Positions 20,101 through 26,758 of a stretch of DNA of 37,665 nucleotides are shown piece after piece. Origin of the DNA: Phycisphaerae bacterium (GTDB lineage: Bacteria; Planctomycetota; Phycisphaerae; UBA1845); assembly GCA_030429365.1 (NCBI GenBank), contig JAUIEW010000018.1, positions 1-37,665 on the forward strand, read 5' to 3'. A program made the translations under genes and the position numbers. Numbering within the stretch: the stretch's first letter is position 1; each line of letters begins with the position of its first letter. The notes under the pieces were generated by a model, which was not told the DNA's origin, did not search any database, and was given only the letters and a program-made list of their open reading frames with translations.

Positions 20101-20542
20101 ACAGACGTTGATCAGCGGCCAATCCGACGTGCCCAACGCGCGGGGCATCGCGGTGGATCCGCAAGCGGGCAAGTTCTACTGGTCGGACACGACGACCGAC
20201 CGAATCAAGCGCGCCAATCTCGATGGCACTGATGTTGAAGAAATCGCATTCAGTCAAAACCCACGCGGGGTTGCACTCGCCATCGCCGCGCTTGATTGCA
20301 ATTCAAACGGCGTGATCGATACGTGCGAACAGATTGAGCAGGTTGATTGGAACGTCAACGGATATCGCGATGCCGACGACTATGCCGCGATGACCGACTG
20401 CCTTTCCGGTCCAATGGCAGTGCCATACCCGACGGATGCCGCCTGCGTGCAAACCTGTCTCAATGCATTCGATCTCGATGAAGATGGTGATATCGATTTG
20501 TTCGACTATGCAATTCTCGAAACATGGGGATCGCTTCCCTAG
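14117..20542 (+). CDS. Giant secreted protein with two YWTD propellers, HAF repeats and dockerin-like end
   Basis: A 2141-aa protein. The ATG is chosen for GGAGG five bases upstream and the signal peptide that follows (hydrophobic IIIAGFSAAFAFA, cleavage near AFA-ES); the open frame upstream overlaps the divergent sigma gene. Order of parts: an unrecognised N-terminal beta-rich region (about 30-560); a first six-bladed YWTD/LDLR-class-B propeller (about 564-824, repeated KLYWTD, ADLDGSN); Asp/Cys/Asn calcium-type repeats (consensus DCNxNGxxDxC); a beta-sandwich (about 906-1078); two 45-residue cysteine modules starting HDCC and ending GCGTC among further DCN repeats (about 1079-1363); a HAF-repeat propeller (about 1368-1701, GLGDLPGGD, GVSADGSVVVG, AFRWT); more DCN repeats; a second YWTD propeller (about 1803-2058); and a dockerin-like EF-hand end (FDLDEDGDIDLFDYA). 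Likely an extracellular, calcium-stabilised surface or adhesive protein. No catalytic motif was seen. Confidence 0.85.
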   Translation: MQPSTSRISSRISIIIAGFSAAFAFAESPNSNESNTVELLSSIDPNGQQSFATANGETTRAVDVGPIRLMPTIQPSARHADLSASTRAIGSPFGSTYSIEHGVGADVGAGFVECFDVSLGIDDDIVTFDGILETLDGLPPFAQTPLAHESEVPLAPGISEITIITSLPSLFDDLFPGGQTDLSTGTPLVDGCYFVGLTDPLDWSPQPIVGHAQISLESTFTGFGEQGDITSFFPQPWSGQVGVILRDGAGLNIDDIRLEMEVITSDARACTDLAGHCLGDVEPQVCVNSGGFAHPTATCGAFVPYLPTVAAQSTPCGFDNGQVLDGFAIPASQYQPDYQTTVAAADDFVIPESPSGYCDITNITAYVRYFNIDEPHTPDPAIDFQGINVTVYADSNGVPAGKSRDDGTRVETFSGGILYSGAVNTFSVSTTGLTPCMDAANAPSTARNFRIDISTIANDIRVPAGVRLWVEVQPIMNRNGIGQTGLLLSEQSFGYYAKQMFPKAGLPDWTVITGNTGSCDGFARGTRRDLALSITALPAACDSPSAPDCNANGVADYCDINSGPWVAWVSNGSPNRIQRANPDGSNVIDLAMAADGVAGPEDVAFDPVGGMFYWTNANADTIQRASVDGSVVEVVLDASDGLQRVSGVSIEPIERKLYWTDTQADAVRRADLDGSNIEDLVITGLDNPLALVLDPAGGKMYWMDSVLDKLMSADLYGSNIVDVVTTNIAFPVDLALDPIDQKLYWTDQNLDVIQRVDIDGSNQETILTTADGLSNPTGITVDPANGKIYWTDNGLNRMSRANLDGSQVETVITGLTNPRGMTFVARTSDDCDDNDVPDECESDCDGDGVIDACAISAGTSIDCDVNGIPDDCEPDCNANNVVDACDVTAGTSDDCQLDGIPDECQVGSHVYAYDDGTFESSGNYGSAAKAALQRFVVVEGTEVIDRVEVAWGGLGAGWPANIYVWSDPNGDGDPADAKVIATTATFSGAPGTFGEISIGPITLGSAGTSVFVGYALNDPVSAIPFDQDSPFAGEAWIVGATPSTFDPNDLANPNYILPLARVEETTFGELNLGIRAKGPGDCDSNGLPDACDSDCNDNGIPDVCEVLEGTADDCNENLIPDLCDLVSVPHDCCRPHPGSGCSDPEIETCVVSLNSSCQQSPWTQDCVDLIEFGGCGTCPSIDCDANGVPDECDPDCNDNGVNDVCETPPLAHDCCTPHGGDGCSDPDISACVVDQNPLCGGFFGGGWYQYCVDLVDTSGCGTCITQDCNANDIPDDCEIAAGSATDCDSDGLLDFACEGMSDCNGNGDPDECELEGNDCNINMVPDDCELTDNDCNTNGVPDDCEFPLGDCNANGVLDDCELAAVGKPLFMGLGDLPGGDTESRAYGVSSDGSVVVGFGHTVEGQVAMRWTLDEGMISLGDFPGSIFWSVAYGVSGDGRVIVGQGTGQNNFEAFRWTEESGLIGLGHIPVACNCFSAAYAVSENGEVIVGETDSSFNGVEAFRWTESQGLVGLGDIGGQSFFASRAYGVSADGSVVVGFDGFAPDAFRWTEETGMLGLGTLPGAPGNSSAYGVSADGTTIVGSSSSISGYQAFYWTSESGMVGLGVLGDGDFYGTANGCSGDGSVIVGFWESPFGREAMIWRASVGMRAIQTELGSDYGLDLSGWQLTHAEGISSDGKTIVGYGINPQGDVEAWIARLPGGGPVLDCDDNGVIDQCELVENDCNSNGTLDSCELEGSDCNNNGVPDDCEISDDDCNSNGILDECDVANGALDFDDNGVLDECEDPIDCNSNGLYDELEFSIDSRVYWTSIIGSEVQSSELNGDDELSVLGGLNVPDFIALDLVHNHIYVTIRGDDVVLRADLDGANVVSVIDNGLSAPTGVAVDPAAGKLYWADEEVGLIWRANLDGTDTEVLVGANGFGPVGLALDVPAGKLYWTDSLSDRIERSNLDGSGIEFVVTTDADPRGLALDPIRNQLYWVTDDGLSIQRCDLDGSNVQTLISGQSDVPNARGIAVDPQAGKFYWSDTTTDRIKRANLDGTDVEEIAFSQNPRGVALAIAALDCNSNGVIDTCEQIEQVDWNVNGYRDADDYAAMTDCLSGPMAVPYPTDAACVQTCLNAFDLDEDGDIDLFDYAILETWGSLP

Positions 20543-20581
20543 TGAAGACCGCTTGAGGTGATTCCTGTAAGACCTTCAAGA

Positions 20582-20595
20582 GCCCTTTCGGGGGC
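20582..20595 (+). terminator. Short hairpin between the two giant genes
   Basis: GCCC-TTTCG-GGGGC can form a 4-5 bp GC stem 40 bases after the stop of the 2141-aa gene and 35 bases before the next start codon. There is no T-run. It could attenuate rather than stop transcription, so whether the two giant genes share a transcript is open. Confidence 0.25.
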
Positions 20596-20629
20596 GACTG
20601 AGACCTGAGCCAATTGAGGAAGGTAAATC

Positions 20630-23600
20630 ATGAAGCGTACATTACTTTTGGGTGTGTTGGCTCTCGTGGTGATTTCTAATCGTCATGCGCTTGGCCAGGA
20701 AAATCAGACCGAGACCGCTGCCCTAACCAATCAACCCCTGCAGATTGAGTCGCGTTCAATCGATTCATTCAGCGGCTCGTTGATTCGCAACTCTCAGCGC
20801 ATTCGGTTTGAAGCGCGCGTGGAGAGTGGGACGCGCACGATCTCGAAGGTTTGGCTTGATAATGATGTGTTTGACGCTGAGGTTGACCTGGTCAACAAGT
20901 CTGCCGTACTCGATGGTCATGGCAGAGTTTTGTCGGTACACGATATCGAAACGATTATCGCACTGGGAATGCAACTGGAGGAGGCCATTCTCGCCGAGTC
21001 TCGCCCGCCCGCCCCGCACGAAGACATGCTTTACCGATTGCTTTCCGCGTACTCGATGGGCATGGCCGGGGGCATAGGCGGTCAGCCCATGGGCCGGCTG
21101 GAAGTGACAGCGAACTTCAGTGTATGCGATCCGGTCGCGTTCATTTCTCCCTTTCCAATCTGTGGCGAACCGGCAGGGTCGACCGAACCGGAATACTTCA
21201 TTGATTGCGACCCGTTCTTACCTTTCTGTGAGGCGTTAGCCACCGACGCTGACGATGGCATCTGTTATCTCGGTGGGTCTGGAGATAACGACGGCTGCCC
21301 ATGCGCGTACTACGCCCTCGCTCACGACGAATACAATTACCTCGTGCCTTTTCCCGGTGATCACTGCTATTGCACGGAGATAGTGGGGGCCGGTTGCAAT
21401 CGTGCGAGCGATTGTCGCGGGCGCGGCGGGGACAAGTGTACCGGCGACGTTCCCGGCCTGGACTGCTTGCTCGGCGGAAGCCTGACCGGGGCAGGCGCCT
21501 ATACGAAGGACTTTGCCGAGCATGATCGCTGTTGTGATCTGCATGAGGGCATCTTCTGTGCAGGCCCTTGGTGTGCTACTGAAGCGATTGCCTCGCTGGA
21601 CGATTGCTTAATGGCTAAGGCAAATTGTGAGCAAGGGTGCTGCGCTGTCGATTCCGATTGCCTGGCATCCCAACGCTGTGAGCCACATGACCCGCTTCAA
21701 CCCGAGCTCGGCGGTTTCTGCATGGATCTGGATTGTGAAGAATGCAACGAAGTTGGCGCCCCCCATCAATGTACGGACTATGACTGCTGCGAAACAAATG
21801 CCGACTGCGGCAGTGGCGGATCGTGCATGATCGGCTTATGCATCGACGACGTTTGTGAATACTCCGACGCAACCTGCACGATCGACGACGACTGCGTTTC
21901 CCCCGACAACCCGTGTGGGAGCTGTGTCGACGGCTGCTGCATCGCGCTCCCCACGTGTAGCGGAACATTCTGTGCTGATGAATGCTCCGAGATTAGTCTT
22001 TGCATTGACGGGTGCTGCGATTCGGTTCCGGAGTGCACGGTAAATTCTGATTGCTCGGATGGGATCCTCTGCACCGTTGATCGCTGCATCGATGGATGTT
22101 GCGTAAACGAGGGTGAATGTTCGCTGAATAGCGATTGCGACGACGGCAATGCTTGCACGACCGATTCTTGCTTTTTGGCGTGCTGCCAAAACACCCCCGA
22201 GTGCGAGAGCGATGACGATTGCAGCCAATCCGGCACGTGTCACAAATGCGAGAACGGATGTTGTTTACCCGATCCCGTTTGTACGAGTGCCGCGGATTGC
22301 GACGATAACAACCCTTGCACAAACGACTCTTGCGACTCTGGATGTTGCACTTACACCTCAGCGAGCAGTTGCGGAGATGGCGTCTGTGATGCGGTCTGCG
22401 GCGAGAATTGTCTGAGCTGCCCACAGGACTGCCACGAATGCAGCGACGGCTGTTGCGATGCAAGTCGCGGCGAGGATCGTTGCAACTGCCCACAAGACTG
22501 CGCAACCAATGGTGTGGACTGCAACCTGAACGGTGTTCTCGATGATTGTGAGATCACCGGCAATGACTGCAATTCCAACGGAACGCTGGACGAATGCGAA
22601 CTGGAAGGCAACGACTGTAACTTCAATCTGATTCCCGACGATTGTGAAGACAACGTGACAGACTGCAATACCAATGGGTGGATTGATCTTTGCGAGTTAG
22701 CCGCGCCTCGGCTGCGATTCATGGGGCTCGGCGACTTACCGGGAGGAGACACCATCAGCGCAGCGAGCAGCGTGACCGATGACGGATCTATCGTTGTGGG
22801 ATGGAGTCGAAATGCGTTTGGCCGCGAAGGTTTTCGTTGGACGGAACATACCGGGATGGTCGGTATCGGCGACTTGCCCGGTGGCGCACACGAAAGTTCG
22901 GCGCGACAGATATCACCTGATGGATCTAGAGTTATCGGTTGGGCCAACAATACATTGGGCAACGTGGCGATGCGATGGACTGAGGCGGAAGGGATCGTAT
23001 CTTTGGGCGATTTTAGCGGCGGGATTTACCAGAGTTTCGCATTGGATTTGACGCCGGACGGCAGCGTGATTGTCGGGAATGGGCATGCGACTGATGCACG
23101 CCTTGCTGCCCGCTGGACTTCGGACTCAATGATCGAAAGCCTTGATGATTTACCGGGCGGTATTGTCAGTAGTCGAGCGTATGCGGTGACGGACGATGGG
23201 AATGTCATCGTGGGGCAAGCCACTTCGGGTTCGGGCCGCGAAGCATTCTTGTGGACCGCGAGCACCGGCATCATTGGTTTGGGCGACTTTCCGGGCGGTG
23301 GTTTTGATAGTGAAGCGTACGACGTTTCCGCTGATGGCATGGTTGTGGGCCACGGTGAATCGACATCGGGCACTGAAGCAATGCGTTGGACGGAATCGGA
23401 AGGCATGGTCGGACTTGGCGATCTGCCCGGTGGTGCCTTTGAGAGTATCGCCTACGCAATTTCCGATGACGGTAGAGTCATTGTTGGAAGCGCACAGACA
23501 GAAGCAGGGCGTGAAGCGTTTATATGGACAGCCGCACACGGTATGCGTTCGCTCAAAGTCGTGCTTGAGAACGACTACGGCCTCGACCTGACTGGTTGGC

Positions 23601-24040
23601 GCTTATCGCGTCCCAATGATATCTCGCCCGATGGTAACATCATCGTCGGCCGAGCGGACAGCAACCCCCAAGGATTCCCCGAAGCGTTTATCGTAACCTT
23701 TTCGCCCCAGCCGCGCGACTGCAACAGCAACGCATTGCTCGATGAATGCGAACTTGCCGGCAACGACTGCGACGCCAATGGCATCCTCGACACCTGCCAG
23801 CCCGACCTCGACGGTGATGGGATTCCGAACGCATGTGACCCATGCGCCGGCGGCAACGCCAGCGGCGACATTGACGGTGACGGCGACGTAGATCTCGGGG
23901 ATTTCGAGGAGTCGGTATCGTGCTTTCTTGGTCCCGACACGATATATCCCGTCGGCTGCGAGTGCGTCGACTTTGATTTAGATGGTGACGTCGACATGCG
24001 AGATTTTGCCGAGTTTCAGGGGAGGGTTGCGAATCCGTAG
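20630..24040 (+). CDS. Secreted Cys-rich protein with phospholipase-A2-like motif, HAF repeats and dockerin-like end
   Basis: A 1136-aa protein. ATG follows GAGGAAGG by six bases and opens a signal peptide (MKRTLLLGVLALVVIS, cleavage near ALG-QE). After a roughly 170-residue unassigned region, residues about 230-335 resemble a secreted phospholipase A2: a Gly-rich loop (LGGSLTG) and DRCCDLHEGIFC at 299-310, matching the family's DRCCxxHDxC with His305 as catalytic histidine but Glu in place of the usual Asp. About 330-630 is a disulfide-rich tandem array (SDCxxGxxCTxDxC, GCC), 631-690 four DCNxN repeats, 695-1023 HAF repeats, and 1030-1136 a dockerin-like pair of EF-hands (DIDGDGDVDLGDF, DFDLDGDVDMRDF). 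The HAF and DCN parts are paralogous to the preceding protein, and the genes are adjacent on one strand. Enzyme activity is uncertain; the fold assignment rests on one motif. Confidence 0.8.
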   Translation: MKRTLLLGVLALVVISNRHALGQENQTETAALTNQPLQIESRSIDSFSGSLIRNSQRIRFEARVESGTRTISKVWLDNDVFDAEVDLVNKSAVLDGHGRVLSVHDIETIIALGMQLEEAILAESRPPAPHEDMLYRLLSAYSMGMAGGIGGQPMGRLEVTANFSVCDPVAFISPFPICGEPAGSTEPEYFIDCDPFLPFCEALATDADDGICYLGGSGDNDGCPCAYYALAHDEYNYLVPFPGDHCYCTEIVGAGCNRASDCRGRGGDKCTGDVPGLDCLLGGSLTGAGAYTKDFAEHDRCCDLHEGIFCAGPWCATEAIASLDDCLMAKANCEQGCCAVDSDCLASQRCEPHDPLQPELGGFCMDLDCEECNEVGAPHQCTDYDCCETNADCGSGGSCMIGLCIDDVCEYSDATCTIDDDCVSPDNPCGSCVDGCCIALPTCSGTFCADECSEISLCIDGCCDSVPECTVNSDCSDGILCTVDRCIDGCCVNEGECSLNSDCDDGNACTTDSCFLACCQNTPECESDDDCSQSGTCHKCENGCCLPDPVCTSAADCDDNNPCTNDSCDSGCCTYTSASSCGDGVCDAVCGENCLSCPQDCHECSDGCCDASRGEDRCNCPQDCATNGVDCNLNGVLDDCEITGNDCNSNGTLDECELEGNDCNFNLIPDDCEDNVTDCNTNGWIDLCELAAPRLRFMGLGDLPGGDTISAASSVTDDGSIVVGWSRNAFGREGFRWTEHTGMVGIGDLPGGAHESSARQISPDGSRVIGWANNTLGNVAMRWTEAEGIVSLGDFSGGIYQSFALDLTPDGSVIVGNGHATDARLAARWTSDSMIESLDDLPGGIVSSRAYAVTDDGNVIVGQATSGSGREAFLWTASTGIIGLGDFPGGGFDSEAYDVSADGMVVGHGESTSGTEAMRWTESEGMVGLGDLPGGAFESIAYAISDDGRVIVGSAQTEAGREAFIWTAAHGMRSLKVVLENDYGLDLTGWRLSRPNDISPDGNIIVGRADSNPQGFPEAFIVTFSPQPRDCNSNALLDECELAGNDCDANGILDTCQPDLDGDGIPNACDPCAGGNASGDIDGDGDVDLGDFEESVSCFLGPDTIYPVGCECVDFDLDGDVDMRDFAEFQGRVANP

Positions 24041-24512
24041 TGCTGTAGAACTGGACCGCATCAATTGGCCAGCAGAAGAATTAGAAGGTCCGCGTGCATT
24101 CAAGCAATGTCCGCGGGCTCTTTCTTGCGCTCAACGGATAGTCGTGTTTGACGGCATTTCGTTTCGTGGCCAGGTTGGTCTTGCGCATCAGCATCACCGA
24201 ACGACAACAAGCAACTGCGGGTTCGATCGCGGCATCCGTCCAACACCGATTGATGGCGCTAGTCAGCCTCTCACTTTCCGACTGATCCGCCCTTAGTCTT
24301 CCAACCTTCTGCTCCCAAAGGATGCATCTCGTCACCGCGTTCTTAGCAAGGAAATAGATTACATCACACGGCTGGGAACATGGCGACGGCACCGCTTCTG
24401 AGCTGGCCGTCATGGAAAGCGATTTCGATCTCGTGAGAAGTGATTCTGTGGTCTATTTTTGTACTCTGCCATGAAGACGGAATCGCCCTAACAATGGGCA
24501 GCGAATAGAGAT
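24041..24512. other. Intergenic region, nothing recognised
   Basis: The 472 bases between the secreted-protein gene and the tRNA contain only short frames with no family resemblance. I see no convincing terminator: the CCGCGG palindrome near 24111 lacks a stem of useful length. Confidence 0.5.
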
Positions 24513-24584
<72 letters not shown>

Positions 24585-24600
24585 GTAGTTTTGCGACCCA

Positions 24601-24629
24601 TTTAAATGCAATGGTTCCTGTATTGTCAC
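24601..24629 (-). promoter_or_regulatory. Likely promoter of tRNA-Gly
   Basis: On the minus strand GTGACA (-35) is followed after exactly 17 bases by TTTAAA (-10), 16 bases before the tRNA 5' end. This fits a sigma-70-like promoter with a short tRNA leader. The equivalent sequence is absent beside the 5'-half fragment at 26758. Confidence 0.5.
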
Positions 24630-24634
24630 CATCG

Positions 24635-24679
24635 CGAAAATGTAGTAGATGGCTTCAGCGCCCTACTACATTTGCTGAC
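24635..24679. repeat. Left imperfect inverted repeat of the ArsR cassette
   Basis: It begins CGAAAATGTAGTAGATGGC and ends TTTGCTGAC. It is itself a hairpin: AAATGTAGTAG (24638-24648) and CTACTACATTT (24663-24673) are perfect 11-base complements around a 14-base loop. The outer part matches the reverse complement of 26584-26611 on the far side of the four-gene operon. Confidence 0.7.
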
Positions 24680-24827
24680 AGCTCCTCGCAATAATAGCCG
24701 TTCTTGGCCCTCTTGGCACGCATTTCCTTCCAGGAATGTCAGCTCCGCAGGCTGCCACTTTTCATCGTTCAAGACGCAGCCATTGGGGCGATTTGCCCAC
24801 ACGAATCGAGCGGCATGCGAGTTTAGA

Positions 24828-24856
24828 TTGACAACGCATAAGTGGATACTTATGCT
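24828..24856 (+). promoter_or_regulatory. ArsR promoter with overlapping operator
   Basis: TTGACA (24828-24833), a 17-base spacer and TATGCT (24851-24856) form a near-consensus promoter. A perfect inverted repeat, GCATAAGT-GGAT-ACTTATGC (24836-24855), covers the spacer and the -10, where a bound ArsR dimer would block polymerase. This suggests negative autoregulation. It also means translation starts at the ATG at 24878, not at the GTG at 24842 inside the promoter. Confidence 0.65.
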
Positions 24857-24877
24857 TATTGCGTGCAGAAATCGATA

Positions 24878-25189
24878 ATGGAAAACAAAGTTTTCAAGGC
24901 TCTCGCTGACCCGAGTCGCCGGGCAATATTTGAGTCCCTCACAAACGGCGAAGCAGCCGTGAGAGAACTCACCGGCCGATTTGGTATCTCCCAGCCCGCG
25001 ATTTCGCAGCATCTCTCCATGTTGAAAGACGCCGGGCTGGTCATCGACCGGCGTCAGGGGCGCTGCGCGTTCTATCGCGTGCATCCGCGCGGGATGAAGC
25101 CGCTCATTGACTGGATTGCGCACTATCGTGCCTTCTGGACAGAACACGCTGACCGCCTCGAACAACTGCTGGAGAAAATGGACGAATGA
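24878..25189 (+). CDS. ArsR-family transcriptional regulator
   Basis: A 103-aa winged-helix protein: FKALADPSRRAIFESL, AVRELTGRFGISQPAISQHLSMLKDAGLV (the recognition helix region) and RRQGRCAFYRV (the wing), of usual ArsR length. It lacks the CxC metal motif of true arsenic sensors and belongs to the metal-independent type usually encoded beside AHSA1 (SRPBCC) genes. The start at 24878 lies about 15 bases after the expected transcription start from the promoter at 24828. Its stop overlaps the next start as ATGA, so the operon is translationally coupled. It most likely represses its own four-gene operon through the palindrome at 24836-24855. Ligand unknown. Confidence 0.93.
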   Translation: MENKVFKALADPSRRAIFESLTNGEAAVRELTGRFGISQPAISQHLSMLKDAGLVIDRRQGRCAFYRVHPRGMKPLIDWIAHYRAFWTEHADRLEQLLEKMDE

Positions 25190-25626
25190 GCGTCAATGAC
25201 AATACGGTGCCATCGCAAACCGAGTCGCTTGCATTCGAATTCGATTTGAGTCACCCGCCTGGCAAGGTGTGGCGTGCTCTCACTGTTCCCGAATTCCTCG
25301 CCGAGTGGCTCCTGCCTGTTATCAACCTCAAACTGGAGCCTGGGGCTGCGTTCACTTTCAAAGCTGAACCGCAACCTGGGTGGGACGGGACCGTCAAGTG
25401 CCGGTTGCTGGAGATTGAATCGGAGAAGAAGCTCACGTATGCGTGGGTCGTTGGCGGAATGGATACCGTCGTGAGCTTTACACTCACGCCCACGAATTCG
25501 GGCACACTACTTTCGCTCGTGCATTCGGGCTTCAAGCCGGAGCAAAAGCAGAACTTCGGCGGCGCCCGCTACGGTTGGAAGATGATGGGCGGAAAGCTCG
25601 TGGACTTGCTTGTTAGGATGATATGA
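25186..25626 (+). CDS. SRPBCC/AHSA1 domain protein
   Basis: A 146-aa protein with the START-like fold signature of the Aha1 C-terminal (AHSA1) family: FEFDLSHPPGKVWRALTVPEFLAEWL at the start, a W-D-G-T segment, LEIESEKKLTYAW, FTLTPTNSGTLLSLVHSGF, and a C-terminal helix. The fold makes a hydrophobic pocket that binds small lipophilic ligands in relatives; the ligand here is unknown. ATGA overlap with the ArsR gene is the usual arrangement for this pair. Confidence 0.9.
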   Translation: MSVNDNTVPSQTESLAFEFDLSHPPGKVWRALTVPEFLAEWLLPVINLKLEPGAAFTFKAEPQPGWDGTVKCRLLEIESEKKLTYAWVVGGMDTVVSFTLTPTNSGTLLSLVHSGFKPEQKQNFGGARYGWKMMGGKLVDLLVRMI

Positions 25627-25646
25627 ACGGTTAAGGGAGAATCTTG

Positions 25647-26015
25647 GTGAACATCTTCCTGTGGATTGTTCAAGTGCTGCTCGCTCTGCACACCACAATG
25701 GGTGCAGTTTGGAAATTCTCCAACTCGGCTGAGAAAACCATGCCTTCCCTGAAGGCTATTCCCGATGGAATCTGGCGCGGGATGGGTGTCGTTGAGCTGC
25801 TTCTCAGCCTCGGGCTGATTGTCCCGGCCTTCTACGAGCCCTTGGCCATTCTGGTCCCCATCGCCGGAGTCTGCATTGCTGGTGAAATGCTGCTCTTTTG
25901 TGGGTTGCACCTGTATTCCAGCCAAACGAAATACAGCCCGATGGTCTATTGGCTCGTCGTCACGGCCCTTGGTGCAGTTGTTGCCTACGGCAGGTTTGTG
26001 TTGAATCCGTTCTGA
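25647..26015 (+). CDS. DoxX-like integral membrane protein
   Basis: A 122-aa protein with four predicted transmembrane helices (IFLWIVQVLLALHTTMGAV; GMGVVELLLSLGLIVPAF; PLAILVPIAGVCIAGEMLLFC; MVYWLVVTALGAVVAYGRF). The pattern, with HTTMGAVWKF and a second-helix Glu, fits the DoxX_2/DoxX-like family. GTG at 25647 is chosen because GGGAGA ends six bases before it; TTG at 25644 is too close. It is the third gene of the ArsR operon, starting 20 bases after the AHSA1 stop. Function unknown in this family. Confidence 0.8.
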   Translation: MNIFLWIVQVLLALHTTMGAVWKFSNSAEKTMPSLKAIPDGIWRGMGVVELLLSLGLIVPAFYEPLAILVPIAGVCIAGEMLLFCGLHLYSSQTKYSPMVYWLVVTALGAVVAYGRFVLNPF

Positions 26016-26028
26016 GGAGGAAGTGGAA

Positions 26029-26523
26029 ATGAAAAAGAGCGGAAAACGAACAAGAAAGTCCGCTGCAGCGAAGAAATCGACGGCGAAAAAGCCAGCGTCG
26101 AGAACAAAGAAATCGCGTGGCGGGGCCACGAAGTCGTCCGACCAAGTGAGCGCATCTAAGCGCATCGACAAGTACATCGACGGATTGAGCGACTGGCGAG
26201 GAGAGCGATTAGCCGAGATTCGCGAACTCATTCATGAAGCTGACCCTGATGTAGTCGAAGAGTGGAAATGGATGGGCAGCCCAGTTTGGTCGCACGACGG
26301 AATCTTCGTCGTCGGCAACGCACACAAGGAAAAAGTGAAACTAACGTTCTCGCAAGGTGCAAGGCTCACTGATGCCAAGAAGCTCTTCAACGCGGGCCTC
26401 GGCGGGAACCAGTGGCGGGCAATAGACCTCCGCGAGGGGGACAACATAGGGAAGGCGGCGTTCAAAGCGCTTGTTGTTGAGGCGGTGGCTTACAACATCA
26501 AAACGAAGGCCGCAAAAAAGTAG
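26029..26523 (+). CDS. DUF1801 domain protein with Lys-rich N-terminus
   Basis: A 164-aa protein. ATG at 26029 is eight bases from GAGGAGG; the in-frame GTG at 26023 is too close. About the first 45 residues are basic and low-complexity (KRTRKSAAAKKSTAKKPASRTKKS), like histone H1-type tails of some bacterial proteins and possibly DNA-binding. The rest matches DUF1801 (frataxin-like fold): RIDKYIDGLSDWRGERLAEIRELI, EEWKWMGSPVWSHDGIF, KEKVKLTFSQGARL, and NIGKAAFKALVVEAVAYN. Last gene of the ArsR operon, 13 bases after the DoxX-like stop. Molecular function is not known. Confidence 0.85.
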   Translation: MKKSGKRTRKSAAAKKSTAKKPASRTKKSRGGATKSSDQVSASKRIDKYIDGLSDWRGERLAEIRELIHEADPDVVEEWKWMGSPVWSHDGIFVVGNAHKEKVKLTFSQGARLTDAKKLFNAGLGGNQWRAIDLREGDNIGKAAFKALVVEAVAYNIKTKAAKK

Positions 26524-26583
26524 ATCACGACCGAATTGGTGTAGGTGTCGAAGCAGTTGTAAATGCCGTCACGGGCCAAAAAG

Positions 26584-26611
26584 TCAGCGAAACGCCTCTA
26601 CTACATTTTCG
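26584..26611. repeat. Right imperfect inverted repeat of the ArsR cassette
   Basis: GTCAGCGAAAC...CTACTACATTTTCG is, as reverse complement, CGAAAATGTAGTAGAGGC...GCTGAC. It matches both ends of the left repeat (24635-24679), which carries about 16 extra bases in the middle. The 14-base outer ends are identical. Together they bracket the four-gene operon. Confidence 0.6.
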
Positions 26612-26719
26612 GTTGAACCAGGACTGCTTGGGGTGATTCATCGACGCGGCAACCATCAAGAATCGTCGATTGGGGTTCGTGATCGAGGTTTTGGGCTTGC
26701 TTAAGTAGTACGGATCGCT

Positions 26720-26758
<39 letters not shown>

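Noticed and set aside
15780-20300. Repetitive DNA resembling a repeat array or CRISPR
   Set aside because: The periodicity is codon-level repetition of DCNxN, YWTD and HAF protein repeats, with irregular lengths and no identical direct repeats separated by unique spacers.
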